From NCBI RefSeq assembly GCF_002863005.1, contig NZ_PKDG01000009.1, forward strand, positions 124,001 through 188,000: a stretch of DNA of 64,000 bases, read 5' to 3'. This DNA comes from Pseudoxanthomonas sp. GTDB lineage: Bacteria > Pseudomonadota > Gammaproteobacteria > Xanthomonadales > Xanthomonadaceae. The stretch's first letter is position 1; the number at the start of each line of letters is the position of its first letter. Both the position numbers and the translations under genes were made by a program. Below the pieces are notes generated by a model. The model saw only the letters and a list, made by a program, of their open reading frames with translations, was not told the DNA's origin and did not search any database. Below, piece by piece: positions 30,067-40,460 of this stretch.

Positions 30067-31062
30067 ATGTCCTTGATCCAGACCACCGGCCGCCTGCGCT
30101 ATGTCGCGCCGCTGATGCTCATTGCCGCCCTGGCGGCGTGTTCCAAGCAGGACGAAGCGGCCAAGCCCGCCGCCACGCCGGGTGCGGCGGCCGTCCCCGC
30201 GACGCCGCCGCCGCCGGCCGTGTCCGCGCAGGTCCAGGCGATGGACGCCGACGCACTGCGCGACGCCGCCACCAAGGCGCTGCGCGAGAACCGCATCTAT
30301 GCGCCCGGCGGCGACAACGCCATGGAGTACTACCTGGCGTTGCGCGACAAGCTGCCGAACGATCCGGGCGTGACGAGTGCGCTGACCGACCTGATGCCGT
30401 ACACGCTGATCGCCGCCGAGCAGAGCATCGCGCGCGAAGAGTTCACCGAGGCCCAGCGCCTGTCGGCGATCATCGAGAAGGCCGACCCGAAGGCGCCGGC
30501 CCTCCCACGCCTGCAGCAGAGCATCGCAGCGGCGCAGCAGGCGGTCGCGCAGCGCGCGGTCACCGATGAAGCCACCAAGACGAAGGCCGACGAGGACGCA
30601 CGCCTGCGCGAGCAGCAGCGGTTGGCGCAGCAGGCCGAACAGCAGCGTGCCAGCGAAGCCGCCGCCGCCCAGCAGCTGGCCCAGCAGCAGGAAGCAGCGC
30701 GGGCCGAAGCCGCACGGCAGGAAACCGAACGCCAGGCCGCCGCGCAGCGTGAAGCCGCCGAACGCCAGGCCGCCGCCACGCGTGCGGCCGTACCCGCCGC
30801 CGCTCCGGCGCAGACCCTCCGTGCGGTCAGCACGCCGGCGCCGCGCTATCCGCCGGAAGCGCTGCGGTCGGGCACGCAGGGCGAGGTGCTGGTCGAGATC
30901 ACCGTCGGCGTGGACGGATCGGTCACCAATGCCCGCGTCGTGCGCGCCACGCCGGCACGCGTGTTCGACCGCGAAGCGCTGAATGCCGTGCGCCGCTGGC
31001 GCTTCGAGCCGCTCGATGCCCCGGTCACCACGCGTCGCACGATCGGCTTCAGCCCGGGTTGA
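30067..31062 (+). CDS. TonB C-terminal domain lipoprotein
   Basis: 331-residue lipoprotein: signal peptide with lipobox LAAC (Cys near residue 25), Ala/Pro-rich linker, a helical region of about residues 55-165, a long Gln/Ala/Arg-rich coiled coil (about 170-250) and a C-terminal TonB-like fold (APRYPPEALRSGTQGEVLVEITVG, VRRWRFEPL). An energy-transducer label is usual, but it has no ExbB/ExbD-contacting membrane helix, so it may be a structural or TolA-like protein instead. GGGGGA precedes ATG 30067. A terminator follows. Confidence 0.85.
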   Translation: MSLIQTTGRLRYVAPLMLIAALAACSKQDEAAKPAATPGAAAVPATPPPPAVSAQVQAMDADALRDAATKALRENRIYAPGGDNAMEYYLALRDKLPNDPGVTSALTDLMPYTLIAAEQSIAREEFTEAQRLSAIIEKADPKAPALPRLQQSIAAAQQAVAQRAVTDEATKTKADEDARLREQQRLAQQAEQQRASEAAAAQQLAQQQEAARAEAARQETERQAAAQREAAERQAAATRAAVPAAAPAQTLRAVSTPAPRYPPEALRSGTQGEVLVEITVGVDGSVTNARVVRATPARVFDREALNAVRRWRFEPLDAPVTTRRTIGFSPG

Positions 31063-31085
31063 TCGCACGCCCCAGCCGCATGCGG

Positions 31086-31115
31086 AACGCCGGCCTCGTG
31101 CCGGCGTTTTCGTTT
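31086..31115 (+). terminator. Terminator after the TonB-like lipoprotein gene
   Basis: 9-bp stem AACGCCGGC/GCCGGCGTT (31086-31094 and 31100-31108) with a 5-base loop, followed by TTCGTTT. Confidence 0.85.
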
Positions 31116-31228
31116 GCGCCGCACATCGACTAACACAAGACCTGCGGCACTGGACGCCAACACGGACGACGATTACTGTGCCGCCGCCCGCGTGACGGGC
31201 GAACATCACAACAACACGGAAGGACTCC

Positions 31229-31780
31229 ATGAAGCGATTCACTGTTGCCGGCGCGGTTGCGCTGGCGTGCCTGACCCTCTCCACCACCGCCGCCGCCACA
31301 CAGGCAGGCCAGTGGTACGGCCGTGCCGAGATCGGCCACAGCGACCTGGAGATCGAGGTCGACGGCCTGACGGCCGACGATACCGACACCGCCTACAGCC
31401 TGCGCATAGGCCATTACGTCACCCCGCACTTCGCCGTCGAAGGGTTCTATTCGATCCTCGGCGACCGTTCCATCCAGGGTATTTCCTACGACATGGATGC
31501 GGTCGGCCTGGGCGTGGTGGGCAAGAAGGCGTTCGGTGCCGACAACACCGGCTTCTTCATCGCCGGGCGTGCGGGCGCGCAGAGCGTCAATTCGAAGCTG
31601 AGCGCCGATGGCGTGTCGTTGCGCGAACGCTCCACCAAGCCGTACGTGGGCGTGGGCGTGGGTTACGACTTCGACCACAACAACGGCCTCAGCCTGAACT
31701 ACGACTACAACAAGGGCGACCTGTTCAACGCCGACGTCACCGCCCAGACGCTGACGCTGGGCTACGAATACCGGTTCTGA
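31229..31780 (+). CDS. small outer-membrane beta-barrel protein
   Basis: 183-residue protein with a signal peptide (MKRFTVAGAVALACLTLSTTAAA) and alternating strands typical of an 8-stranded barrel of the OmpA/OmpW/Ail type (YSLRIGHYVTPHFAVEGFY, PYVGVGVGYDFDHNNGLSLNYDY). It ends with the outer-membrane signature YEYRF, a terminal aromatic recognised by the BAM complex. GGAAGGA precedes the ATG. It has its own transcription unit, with terminators on both sides. Confidence 0.88.
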   Translation: MKRFTVAGAVALACLTLSTTAAATQAGQWYGRAEIGHSDLEIEVDGLTADDTDTAYSLRIGHYVTPHFAVEGFYSILGDRSIQGISYDMDAVGLGVVGKKAFGADNTGFFIAGRAGAQSVNSKLSADGVSLRERSTKPYVGVGVGYDFDHNNGLSLNYDYNKGDLFNADVTAQTLTLGYEYRF

Positions 31781-31783
31781 GTC

Positions 31784-31817
31784 AAAAAAAACGGCCACCG
31801 CACGGTGGCCGTTTTCT
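31784..31817. terminator. Bidirectional terminator
   Basis: Stem AAAACGGCCACCG/CGGTGGCCGTTTT (31788-31800 and 31803-31815) with A and T runs on both sides. It ends the barrel gene on the plus strand and the ABC permease gene on the minus strand. Confidence 0.92.
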
Positions 31818-31839
31818 TATCCGGCAGGGAGCGCCGCCT

Positions 31840-33017
31840 TTATCCCGCGACGGCGAGCTTCTCCTGGTGGTAACGGCGCACCGCCGCGTACCACAGCAGC
31901 GCGGCCACGCCGAACGCCGCCGCCACATAGACCAGCCAGGTCTGCGCACTGATGTATTCGTTGCGGATGACCTTCAGCAGCAGCTGGTTCTGCGCCAGGA
32001 ACGGCACGGCGAACTGCCACAGCTGGCTCTTCAGCGGGTTCGCCATCAGCGCGAACGTCGGGATCATCGGCAGCAGCATCAACCACGTCATGTGGCTCTG
32101 GGCTTCCTTCATGCTCTTGGCCGACGCGGCCAGGTACGTGAGCAGCGACGTGCCGATGAAGAGCATGGGCAACAGGATCAGCAGCATCTTGCCCATCGAC
32201 AGGAACGACACGTTCAACTGCCGGCCCAGCGTGCCCGCGAACTGCGCACTGAACTTGAACGCCAACAGCGTCAGCAGCAGGGTGGTCAGGCCGATCACGC
32301 ACGCGGCGGCGATCTTGCCGCTGACGACCGCGCTGCGCGGCGCGGGTGTCGCCAGCAGGGGTTCCAGCGATTGCCGTTCGCGCTCGCCGGCCGTCGCGTC
32401 CAGGATCAGGTACGCGCCACCGATGAACGAGGTGAGGATCAGCAGGTAGGGCAGCAGCACCGATAACAGCATGCCTTGCTTGGCTTCGGGCGTCGCCAGG
32501 TCCTGCATGCCGATGTTGACGGGTCGCGCCACCGACGCATCGACGCCGCGTGCCAGCAGGCGCAGCGCGCCGACCTGTTGCGCGTAAGCCGACAGGGCGG
32601 CGTTGACGCGCTGCGTCGGGATATCGGCGTCGCGTCGCGTGCTGTCGCGGATGATCTCCACCAGCGCCGGACGCCCGTTCCGCCAGTCCTCCGCGTAAGC
32701 GGGACTGATCCGCAGCGCGACGTCGATCTCCTGCGACCGGATCGCGGCATCCAGGTTGTCCGGCGCCTTGGCGGGGGTGATGCCGTTGGTGGCGAGGAAC
32801 TTCACCAGGTTCGGCGCATGCTCGGCGCCGACCATCGGAATCTCCAGCGTCTTGTCGACCTGCGTGCGGATGCGGTTCTCGGTCAGGTAGCCCATGCCGA
32901 GCATCAGCGCCGGATAGAGCAATGGACCCAGGAACAACGCCAGCGCCAGCGTCCGACGGTCGCGCGACAGATCGCGCAACTCCTTGCGCATCACGGTGAA
33001 AACAGTGCGGAACATGT

Positions 33018-33021
<4 letters not shown>
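31840..33021 (-). CDS. ABC-2 type transporter permease (NatB-like)
   Basis: 393-residue membrane subunit of an ABC exporter. One N-terminal membrane helix (LALALFLGPLLYPALMLGMG) is followed by a large soluble loop and about five C-terminal helices (LLSVLLPYLLILTSFIGGAYL, MLLILLPMLFIGTSLLTYLA, MLLPMIPTFALMAN). The GERERQSLEPLLATPAPR motif is characteristic of NatB/CcmB-like ABC-2 permeases that export Na+ or antibiotics. It overlaps the ATPase gene by 4 bases. The substrate is not predictable. Confidence 0.92.
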
Positions 33022-33764
<743 letters not shown>

Positions 33765-33807
33765 TCGGTCATGTCCATTGAAATGAAGTGGCGCGCGGTG
33801 GCGCGGC

Positions 33808-35316
33808 TCACGGTTCCCAGCCATTGAAGCTGGTGAAGGGCGGTACGTAATCGAGGCTGTCCAGGCACGTCGCGTCCAGGCCCTTGGCATCGGCGGTCTC
33901 CAGGAAGCGGCCCAGCAACTTCGGCATGCAGCCGACCGCGAACGTACCGTGGCCCTGGCCCTTCAGCACCAGGTGGCGGCCGTTCGACAGCGTGCGCAGC
34001 ACCTGCTCGCCGTAGCGCGGCGGGGTGACCGGATCCAGCTCGCCCGACGCGATGAGCGTGGGGATGTCCGAGTTCCAGGCGGTGTGGAAGTCCGCCGGCC
34101 GCTTGCCCGTGGGCCACGCCGTGCACTGCGTCTTCAGGGTGTCGCCGAGCAGGCTGCCGAGGACCGTGTCCGCATCCGCCGGATCGGACTTCAGCAGGTC
34201 CGCGTCTTCGGCGCAGATCACCGACAGCTGCATGCCGTGCATGAACTGGTCGCCCACCTGGGTCTCCAGCAGCTTCGACAGCGACATCAGCGAGCCGTAG
34301 CGGCCCTGCTGCGCCTCGTTCAACACCAGCGGCAGCAGGGCAGCGCCCTGCGGGTAGTACGAGTACATGCGGGTGATGCCGGCGACGGCGCCCGCGGTGA
34401 CCTCACCGGTGACGAGCTCGCCGGTGGACGGGTCGCGGTACTCGGTGCTCACCGGCGCGGCGGCCAGGCGCGTCATGAGTGCGCGCAGCTGCCCGCGCAG
34501 GTCGTCGCCGAAGCGCTCCTTGCAGGTCGGCGTCGCCTGGCATCGCCGGAACTGCACCGCCAGCGCCGCGTCCAGGTTGCGGGCGTGCTCGCTGCCCAGC
34601 ACCAGTTCGTTCGGTACCACGCCGTCGATCACCACGCTGCGCGTGCTGTCGGGGTGACGCATGGCGTACTGCTGCGCCACGCGCGTACCGTACGAACCGC
34701 CGACCAGGTTGATCTTCGTGGCACCCAGCGCCTTGCGTACGCTGTCCAGGTCGCGCACCGCATCCGTGGTGGTGTAGAAGCGCGGGTCGGCCTTCAGCGA
34801 CGCCGCACAGGCACGGGCGAACGCGGCCGCCGATGCCTCGCTCATGTCCTCCGGATCGCCGTAGGCGTTGCGGCCTTCGTCATCCTTGCAGGACAGCGGA
34901 TTCGACTTGCCGGTACCGCGCTGGTCGACCAGCACGATGTGGCGCGACTTGCGCACCTCGCGGAAAGCCGCGTCGATCGCCGGCCAGACCTGCACGGCCG
35001 ACTGCCCCGGACCACCGGCGAGGAAGAACACCGGGTCTTCGGTCGCCGCGCCCTCGTTGGTGGCCGGCAGCCACGCGATGTTCAACGCGACCTTGCGGCC
35101 CTCTGGCCTGGCCGGATCCTCGGCCACCTCGTACGTCGTGCATTGCGCTTCCACCGTCGTGGTGAGGTAGGGCGCGGTGAGCGTGCAGGGCGTGAAGGCC
35201 AGCGCGCCGTAGTGGCGGACGGCCTGCTGGTCGGGGCCCGGGGCCGCGCCGTTGCAGCCGGCGAGTATCAGGGCGCCCAGGGCTGGCGCGAGTGTTCGAC
35301 GAAACTGGAATTCCAT
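33808..35316 (-). CDS. alpha/beta hydrolase, S33/TAP-like lipoprotein
   Basis: 502-residue exported hydrolase. Lipobox LAGC with Cys21. The oxyanion and nucleophile regions are FFLAGGPGQSAVQVW and LVGGSYGTR with Ser208; the acid is probably the Asp of ASGELDPVTPP and the base the His of LKGQGHGTF. This is the S33 family with a TAP-like C-terminal domain, acting as a proline-iminopeptidase-like peptidase or esterase in the envelope. ATG 35316 was chosen because the signal peptide begins there; the frame is open to 35526 but overlaps the fpr 3' end. Confidence 0.9.
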   Translation of the reverse strand: MEFQFRRTLAPALGALILAGCNGAAPGPDQQAVRHYGALAFTPCTLTAPYLTTTVEAQCTTYEVAEDPARPEGRKVALNIAWLPATNEGAATEDPVFFLAGGPGQSAVQVWPAIDAAFREVRKSRHIVLVDQRGTGKSNPLSCKDDEGRNAYGDPEDMSEASAAAFARACAASLKADPRFYTTTDAVRDLDSVRKALGATKINLVGGSYGTRVAQQYAMRHPDSTRSVVIDGVVPNELVLGSEHARNLDAALAVQFRRCQATPTCKERFGDDLRGQLRALMTRLAAAPVSTEYRDPSTGELVTGEVTAGAVAGITRMYSYYPQGAALLPLVLNEAQQGRYGSLMSLSKLLETQVGDQFMHGMQLSVICAEDADLLKSDPADADTVLGSLLGDTLKTQCTAWPTGKRPADFHTAWNSDIPTLIASGELDPVTPPRYGEQVLRTLSNGRHLVLKGQGHGTFAVGCMPKLLGRFLETADAKGLDATCLDSLDYVPPFTSFNGWEP

Positions 35317-35423
35317 GTATCTGTCCCGTTGTAGGCTGGTTCCAGCATGCCATGACGACGTGGCAGGCCGGATGTGACCAAAGAAACGGGACGGCGTGCC
35401 GGGAAGCCCGGCATCGCGACGGG

Positions 35424-36176
35424 CTACTTGCTGCTGACGTACTTCTCGCGCCGGATCTGGGGACCCGGCAGGCCGTGTTCCTTCAACGCCTCGAAGCTGG
35501 CGTCCACCATGTTGGGGTTGCCGCACAGATAGGCGATATCGCGCGCCGCATCGGGAGCGAACTCGGCCAGGAACTGCTGCACGTAGCCCTGGCGCACATC
35601 GGGATGGGGGTCGTCGGGCAGCTCGCGGGAAAAGCAGGGCACGAAGCGGAAGCCGGGATGCGCATCGGCGAAGGCCCGGAACTCGTCGCCGTACAGCAAC
35701 TCGGCCGGCGTCCGTGCACCCTGCAGCAGCACGACCTCGACGCCGCGCTCGGCCATCAGGGCTTCCAGCTGCGGCAGCATCGAGCGGTAAGGCGTGACGC
35801 CGGTACCCGTGGCGATCAGCAGGTAACGCGCGTTGCGGTCGCCCGGCATCAGGCAGAAGCGGCCGAACGGGCCGCTGGCTTCCACGTGTCCGCCTTCAGG
35901 CAGGCCCTCGAACAAGGCAGTGGCCGCACCGCCCGGCACGTAACTCACTGCGATCTCCACCGCGTCGCCCGGGCCCATCGCATGGTCGTGGATCGTCGCC
36001 AGCGAATAGCTGCGCTTGGTCGCGGTGCCATCGGCATAGGCGAAATGCACCTGGATGAACTGGCCGGGGATGAAATCCAACGGCTGCCCGTCGTCGCGGA
36101 CGAAACTGTAGTGGCCGACGCTGGGCGCCAGCATCCGGCGTCCGACGAGCTTCAAAGGGAAATGCACGATCGCCAA
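35424..36176 (-). CDS. fpr: ferredoxin--NADP reductase
   Basis: 250-residue FAD enzyme that exchanges electrons between NADPH and ferredoxin or flavodoxin, important in oxidative-stress and Fe-S maintenance. The FAD motif KRSYSLAT and the NADP-binding GTGVTPYRSMLPQ are clear, followed by YLCGNPNMVDASFEALKEHG and the C-terminal tail REKYVSSK. The size fits the bacterial FPR class. It is divergent from yadG with 100 bases between. Confidence 0.95.
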   Translation of the reverse strand: MAIVHFPLKLVGRRMLAPSVGHYSFVRDDGQPLDFIPGQFIQVHFAYADGTATKRSYSLATIHDHAMGPGDAVEIAVSYVPGGAATALFEGLPEGGHVEASGPFGRFCLMPGDRNARYLLIATGTGVTPYRSMLPQLEALMAERGVEVVLLQGARTPAELLYGDEFRAFADAHPGFRFVPCFSRELPDDPHPDVRQGYVQQFLAEFAPDAARDIAYLCGNPNMVDASFEALKEHGLPGPQIRREKYVSSK

Positions 36177-36232
36177 GGCGGCTGGAACACTGTGTGGCCC
36201 GGGTCGGCCCCGGCGGGACGCCTATAATAAGC

Positions 36233-36238
36233 GCTCGC
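36233..36238 (+). promoter_or_regulatory. yadG -10 element
   Basis: A perfect TATAAT (36233-36238), 38 bases upstream of the yadG ATG. No clear -35 is visible. Confidence 0.55.
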
Positions 36239-36276
36239 ATCCCCCCGGGCGCCGTCGCGGCGCCACAAGGTATCCC

Positions 36277-37245
36277 ATGGCGTCCACGACAACGGCTCCG
36301 GCGGCGGTTCCCGCGCTGGCCATCACCGACCTGCGCAAGGTCTACGACACCGGCGTGCAGGCCCTCAAGGGCGTCTCGCTGCAGGTCGAACCCGGCGATT
36401 TCTTCGCCCTGCTCGGGCCGAACGGCGCCGGCAAGTCCACCCTGATCGGCATCGTCAGCTCGCTGGTCAACAAGAGCAGCGGCCAGGTCGGCGTGTTCGG
36501 CGTCGACATCGACCGGGACCGCGACGGCGCGATGCGCCTGCTCGGCCTGGTGCCGCAGGAAATCAACTTCAACATGTTCGAGAAGCCGCTCGACATCTGC
36601 GTGAACTACGCCGGGTTCTACGGCATCCCGCGCGCCGAAGCGCTGGTGCGTGCGGAAGAGGAACTCAAGCGGGCGCAGCTCTGGGAGAAGGCCAGCGTGA
36701 TGAGCCGCACGCTGTCCGGCGGCATGAAGCGCCGGCTGATGATCGCGCGCGCCATGATGACCCGGCCGAAGCTCCTCATCCTCGACGAGCCCACCGCCGG
36801 CGTGGACATCGAGATCCGCCGCGGCATGTGGAAGACGCTGAAGGACATCAACGCCGCCGGCACCACCATCATCCTCACCACGCACTACCTGGAAGAAGCC
36901 GAGAGCCTCTGCCGCAACCTGGCCATCATCGACCGCGGCGTGATCGTGGAGCAGGGCCCGATGCGCACGCTGCTCGCCAAGCTGGACGTGGAAGGATTCC
37001 TGTTCGACATCGACGGCGACCTGCCGGCCCAGCTGCCGGTGATCGAGGGCACCACGCTGACGGCCACCGACGGCCACACGCTGGACCTCGACATGCCGCG
37101 TGCGATGGACCTCAACCGCGTGTTCGCCGCGCTCAACGATGCCGGCATCCGCGTGCGCTCGATGCGCACCAAGAGCAACCGCCTCGAGGAGCTGTTCGTG
37201 CGCATGACCGGCAATGGCGATGGCACCAAGGAGAAGGCGGCATGA
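36277..37245 (+). CDS. yadG: ABC transporter ATP-binding protein YadG
   Basis: 322-residue ATPase very close to E. coli YadG: LLGPNGAGKSTLIGIVSSLVNK (Walker A), LSGGMKRRLMIARAMM (signature), LLILDEPTAGVDIEIRRGMW (Walker B) and TTHYLEEAESLCR (H-loop), with a C-terminal domain ending SNRLEELFVRMT. It works with YadH in an ABC-2 type export or lipid-related system of unknown substrate. Its stop overlaps the yadH start. Confidence 0.95.
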   Translation: MASTTTAPAAVPALAITDLRKVYDTGVQALKGVSLQVEPGDFFALLGPNGAGKSTLIGIVSSLVNKSSGQVGVFGVDIDRDRDGAMRLLGLVPQEINFNMFEKPLDICVNYAGFYGIPRAEALVRAEEELKRAQLWEKASVMSRTLSGGMKRRLMIARAMMTRPKLLILDEPTAGVDIEIRRGMWKTLKDINAAGTTIILTTHYLEEAESLCRNLAIIDRGVIVEQGPMRTLLAKLDVEGFLFDIDGDLPAQLPVIEGTTLTATDGHTLDLDMPRAMDLNRVFAALNDAGIRVRSMRTKSNRLEELFVRMTGNGDGTKEKAA

Positions 37246-38012
37246 GTTCCCCGAACATGGTCGCGCTGGGCACCATCGTCCGCCGCGAAGTCGCCCGCAT
37301 CCTGCGCATCTGGGGCCAGACCCTCGTGCCGCCGGCCATCACCATGACGCTGTACTTCCTGATCTTCGGCGGCCTGATCGGCCGCCAGATCGGCGACATG
37401 GGCGGCTACACCTACATGGAGTTCATCGTGCCGGGCCTGGTGATGATGAGCATCATCCAGAACAGCTACGGCAACATCTCCTCCTCGTTCTTCGGCGCCA
37501 AGTTCGGCCGACACGTCGAGGAGCTGCTGGTCAGCCCGATGCCTAACTGGGTGATCCTGCTCGGCTACGTGGCCGGTGCGGTGCTGCGCGGCCTGCTGGT
37601 CGGCGCCATCGTGCTGGTGATCGCGATGTTCTTCACCAAGGTGCGCATCCCGCATCCGCTGGTGACCATCACCACGGTGCTGCTGGGCGCGACGATCTTC
37701 TCGCTGGCCGGTTTCGTCAATGCGGCCTATGCGAAGAAGTTCGACGACATCGCCATCGTGCCGACCTTCATCCTCACCCCGCTGACCTACCTGGGCGGCG
37801 TGTTCTATTCGGTGACGCTGCTGCCGCCGTGGGCGGAAGCGCTGACCCACGCGAACCCGATCTTCTACATGGTCAACGCGTTCCGCTACGGCCTGCTCGG
37901 CACCAGCGACGTGCCGCTGTGGATCGCATACGCGCTGATGCTGGCGTTCGTGGTCGGCCTGGGCGCGCTGGGGCTGTGGCTGCTGAAGAAGGGCGTGGGG
38001 CTGCGCAGCTGA
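37242..38012 (+). CDS. yadH: ABC transporter permease YadH
   Basis: 256-residue ABC-2 permease. The N-terminus RREVARILRIWGQTLVPPAITMTLYFLIFGGLIGRQIGDM and the central SSFFGAKFGRHVEELLVSPMP match YadH. Six membrane helices are evident, and LTYLGGVFYSVTLLPPWAEALTHANPIFYMVNAFRYG is the family signature. It overlaps yadG by 4 bases (ATGA) and panE by 1 base (TGATG), so the set is one operon. Confidence 0.95.
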   Translation: MSSPNMVALGTIVRREVARILRIWGQTLVPPAITMTLYFLIFGGLIGRQIGDMGGYTYMEFIVPGLVMMSIIQNSYGNISSSFFGAKFGRHVEELLVSPMPNWVILLGYVAGAVLRGLLVGAIVLVIAMFFTKVRIPHPLVTITTVLLGATIFSLAGFVNAAYAKKFDDIAIVPTFILTPLTYLGGVFYSVTLLPPWAEALTHANPIFYMVNAFRYGLLGTSDVPLWIAYALMLAFVVGLGALGLWLLKKGVGLRS

Positions 38013-38941
38013 TGCGCCTGCTCGTGCTCGGCGCCGGCGGCACCGGCGGTTATTTCGGCGGCCGGCTGGCGCAGGCCGGCATCGACGTCAGCTTCCTGGT
38101 GCGTCCCGCGCGCGCGGCGCTGATGCGCGAACGCGGCCTGCGCATCCGCAGCCCGCTGGGCGATGCGGATGTTCCCGCCCAGGTCATCACGGCGGACGAA
38201 CTCCGTGATGCCGCGCAGTTCGACCTGATCCTGCTGAGCTGCAAGGCCTACGACCTTGACAGTGCGATGGACGCCGTCGCTCCTGCGGTCGACGCGGGGG
38301 CGCGTGTGGTGCCACTGCTCAACGGGCTGCGCCACTATGAAGCGCTCGACGCGCGCTTCGGCTTCGATAACGTGCTCGGTGGGCTGTGCTTCATCAGCGC
38401 CACGCTGGGCCCCGACGGCGACATCCTGCACCTCGGCAAACCGGCCTCGATGACCTTCGGTGAACGCGACGGGCAGGCATCGGAGGACCGTCTGAAGGCG
38501 CTCGCGGCCGCCTGCGCGCAGGCGGCCATCGATCACCTGTACACGCCGGACATCGCGCAGGCGCAGTGGGTGAAGTACAGCTTCCTGACCGCGCTGGCCG
38601 CCGGCACCTGCCTGATGCGCGCGCCGATCGGCACGATCGTGGCGGGCGAAGGTGGCGTGGACTTCATGACGGCATTGCACGAGGAATGCCTGGCGGTCGC
38701 CGCGGCGTCGGGCCAGCCGGTGCCGCCGTCTGCCCAGGCATCGGCGCGCGAAACGCTGACGGCCCCCGATTCGCCGCTGAAGGCGTCCATGCTGCGCGAC
38801 CTGGAAGCGGGCCAGCGCATCGAGGCTTCTCATATCGTCGGCGACATGGTGCGTCGTGCGCGGTCCGACGGTGTCGACGTGCCGCGACTGCAGACCGCGT
38901 GGGTCGCGCTGCAGGCCTACGAACAGCAACGCCACGCATGA
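38012..38941 (+). CDS. panE: 2-dehydropantoate 2-reductase family protein
   Basis: 309-residue NADPH-dependent reductase of the ketopantoate reductase fold. The Rossmann motif GAGGTGGYFGGRLA lies at residues 7-20, and later motifs include LLSCKAYDLDSAMDAVAP, VPLLNGLRHYE and EASHIVGDMVRRARSDGVDVP. Family members convert ketopantoate to pantoate in coenzyme A synthesis; paralogues act on other 2-keto acids, so the exact substrate is inferred. It is translationally coupled to yadH and to the following epimerase-like gene. Confidence 0.85.
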   Translation: MRLLVLGAGGTGGYFGGRLAQAGIDVSFLVRPARAALMRERGLRIRSPLGDADVPAQVITADELRDAAQFDLILLSCKAYDLDSAMDAVAPAVDAGARVVPLLNGLRHYEALDARFGFDNVLGGLCFISATLGPDGDILHLGKPASMTFGERDGQASEDRLKALAAACAQAAIDHLYTPDIAQAQWVKYSFLTALAAGTCLMRAPIGTIVAGEGGVDFMTALHEECLAVAAASGQPVPPSAQASARETLTAPDSPLKASMLRDLEAGQRIEASHIVGDMVRRARSDGVDVPRLQTAWVALQAYEQQRHA

Positions 38942-39840
38942 GCCCGGACGCGCCGCCGCCCTGGTTGCGGCGGCTGGTCGTGCTCGGCATGGGTTATACG
39001 GGTACGCGTTTCGCGCAGCGCCTGCGGGCGCACGGCGTGCACTGCGTGGGAACGACACGCACGCCCGACCCCGAAGACCCGATGCGCCACCGTTTCGATG
39101 GCCGGCTGCCGGTCGATCCCCGCCTGCTGGATGCGCTGGCGCAGGCCGACGCCATCCTCGGCTCGATGCCGGCCGGTGCGGACGGCGATCCCGCGCTGCC
39201 GTTGCTCGCCGATGCGCTGGCCTCGAACGATCGGCTGCGCTGGTCGGGCTATCTCTCCTCGACCGGCGTGTATGCGGACCGGCAGGGCGGCATCGTCGAC
39301 GCGGCATCCGTCGCCGACGGCACCGATGCCACCGCGCGCATGCGGCTGACAGCGGAACGGCAATGGCGTGAACTCGCGCGGCGGCGCGGCATCCCCTGCG
39401 GCGTGTTCCGGCTCGCGGGCATCTACGGGCCCGGCCGGAACGCGCTGCGCCAACTGGCCGACGGCACGGCACGCCACTGGGTGAAGCCCGGCCTGGTGTT
39501 CAACCGCATCCATGTCGATGACGCCTGCGACGCGATCACCGCTTCGCTATGGCATACGCGCACGCCGGACGCGACCTACCTGATCGCCGACGAGCTACCG
39601 GCACCGCCGCAGGACGTGCTCGCCCATGCCGCCGCGCTCAGCGGCCTGCCGTTGCCGCCGGCCGAACCCTACGACGCCGAACGCGCATCACCAGCACTGC
39701 GTCGCTTCTACGGGGCAAGCAAGCGCATCGACGCGCGGCAGACCCGGGACGCGCTGCACTGGCGGCCGCGCCACGCCGACTACCGGCAGGGACTCGCATC
39801 GCTGTGGGGGGCCGGAGAAGGACGCTCCTGCGCGGGTTGA
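38938..39840 (+). CDS. NAD-dependent epimerase/dehydratase-like protein (YeeZ-like)
   Basis: 300-residue protein of the extended short-chain dehydrogenase fold, starting MSPDAPPPWLRRLVVLGMGYTGTRFAQ. The nucleotide motif is the atypical GMGYTGTRFA, and the central SGYLSSTGVYADRQGG replaces the classic active site, as in YeeZ. Later blocks are GVFRLAGIYGPGRNALRQL and FNRIHVDDACDAITASL. The physiological reaction is unknown. It overlaps panE by 4 bases. Confidence 0.85.
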   Translation: MSPDAPPPWLRRLVVLGMGYTGTRFAQRLRAHGVHCVGTTRTPDPEDPMRHRFDGRLPVDPRLLDALAQADAILGSMPAGADGDPALPLLADALASNDRLRWSGYLSSTGVYADRQGGIVDAASVADGTDATARMRLTAERQWRELARRRGIPCGVFRLAGIYGPGRNALRQLADGTARHWVKPGLVFNRIHVDDACDAITASLWHTRTPDATYLIADELPAPPQDVLAHAAALSGLPLPPAEPYDAERASPALRRFYGASKRIDARQTRDALHWRPRHADYRQGLASLWGAGEGRSCAG

Positions 39841-39933
39841 ACCTGCCACGCGAGGGGAGAGCGTCTGCTCCCGGCTTCACGCCGCCCTGACGCTGTCTGC
39901 CTCCATGCTTCGCCACCGCTCCGGGGCGCCGCC

Positions 39934-40449
39934 ATGAAGCACCTGCACAAGCTGTTCCTCGCCGGCCACCTGGCCATCATCGCCCTGTTCTTCGCCGCCG
40001 CCATCGCGCTCGTCGTCCTGGCCGCGAGCGAGTTGTGGCATGGCGTGGTCATCGCGGGCAACGACGCCGGCCTGCGCGGCCGTTTCGACAACATCCTCGA
40101 GAGCATCGGCATGCTGACCATCGGGCTGGTCGCGCTGGAGCTGGCGCAGACGGTGTTCGAAGAAGAAGTGCAGCGCGACGTGAAAGTCAGTGGTCCCACA
40201 CGCGTGCGGCGTTACCTGTCGCGCTTCCTCGTCGTCATCGTCATCGCACTGTCCATCGAGACGCTGGTCGCCGCGTTCGAACTGATGCACGAAGATCCCC
40301 GGCAGTTGCCTTACGTCTTCGCGATCGGCGGCTCGGCGGCGCTGCTGCTGGTGGCGTGGGGCGTGTTCGTCCGCCTCAACCGCAGTGCCGAAGAGCTCGA
40401 ACCCGAGGCCATGCAGCAGGCCAAGTCTGAGGACACCAAGGTTGGTTGA
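39934..40449 (+). CDS. integral membrane protein, 171 aa
   Basis: Membrane protein with about four helices (residues roughly 7-31, 49-66, 98-115 and 126-146) separated by charged loops such as VFEEEVQRDVKVSGPTRVRRY, and a charged tail (EELEPEAMQQAKSED). It is a conserved hypothetical with no catalytic motif that I can see. The gene converges on tatD with 11 bases between. Confidence 0.75.
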   Translation: MKHLHKLFLAGHLAIIALFFAAAIALVVLAASELWHGVVIAGNDAGLRGRFDNILESIGMLTIGLVALELAQTVFEEEVQRDVKVSGPTRVRRYLSRFLVVIVIALSIETLVAAFELMHEDPRQLPYVFAIGGSAALLLVAWGVFVRLNRSAEELEPEAMQQAKSEDTKVG

Positions 40450-40460
40450 CGCGGTCCTGC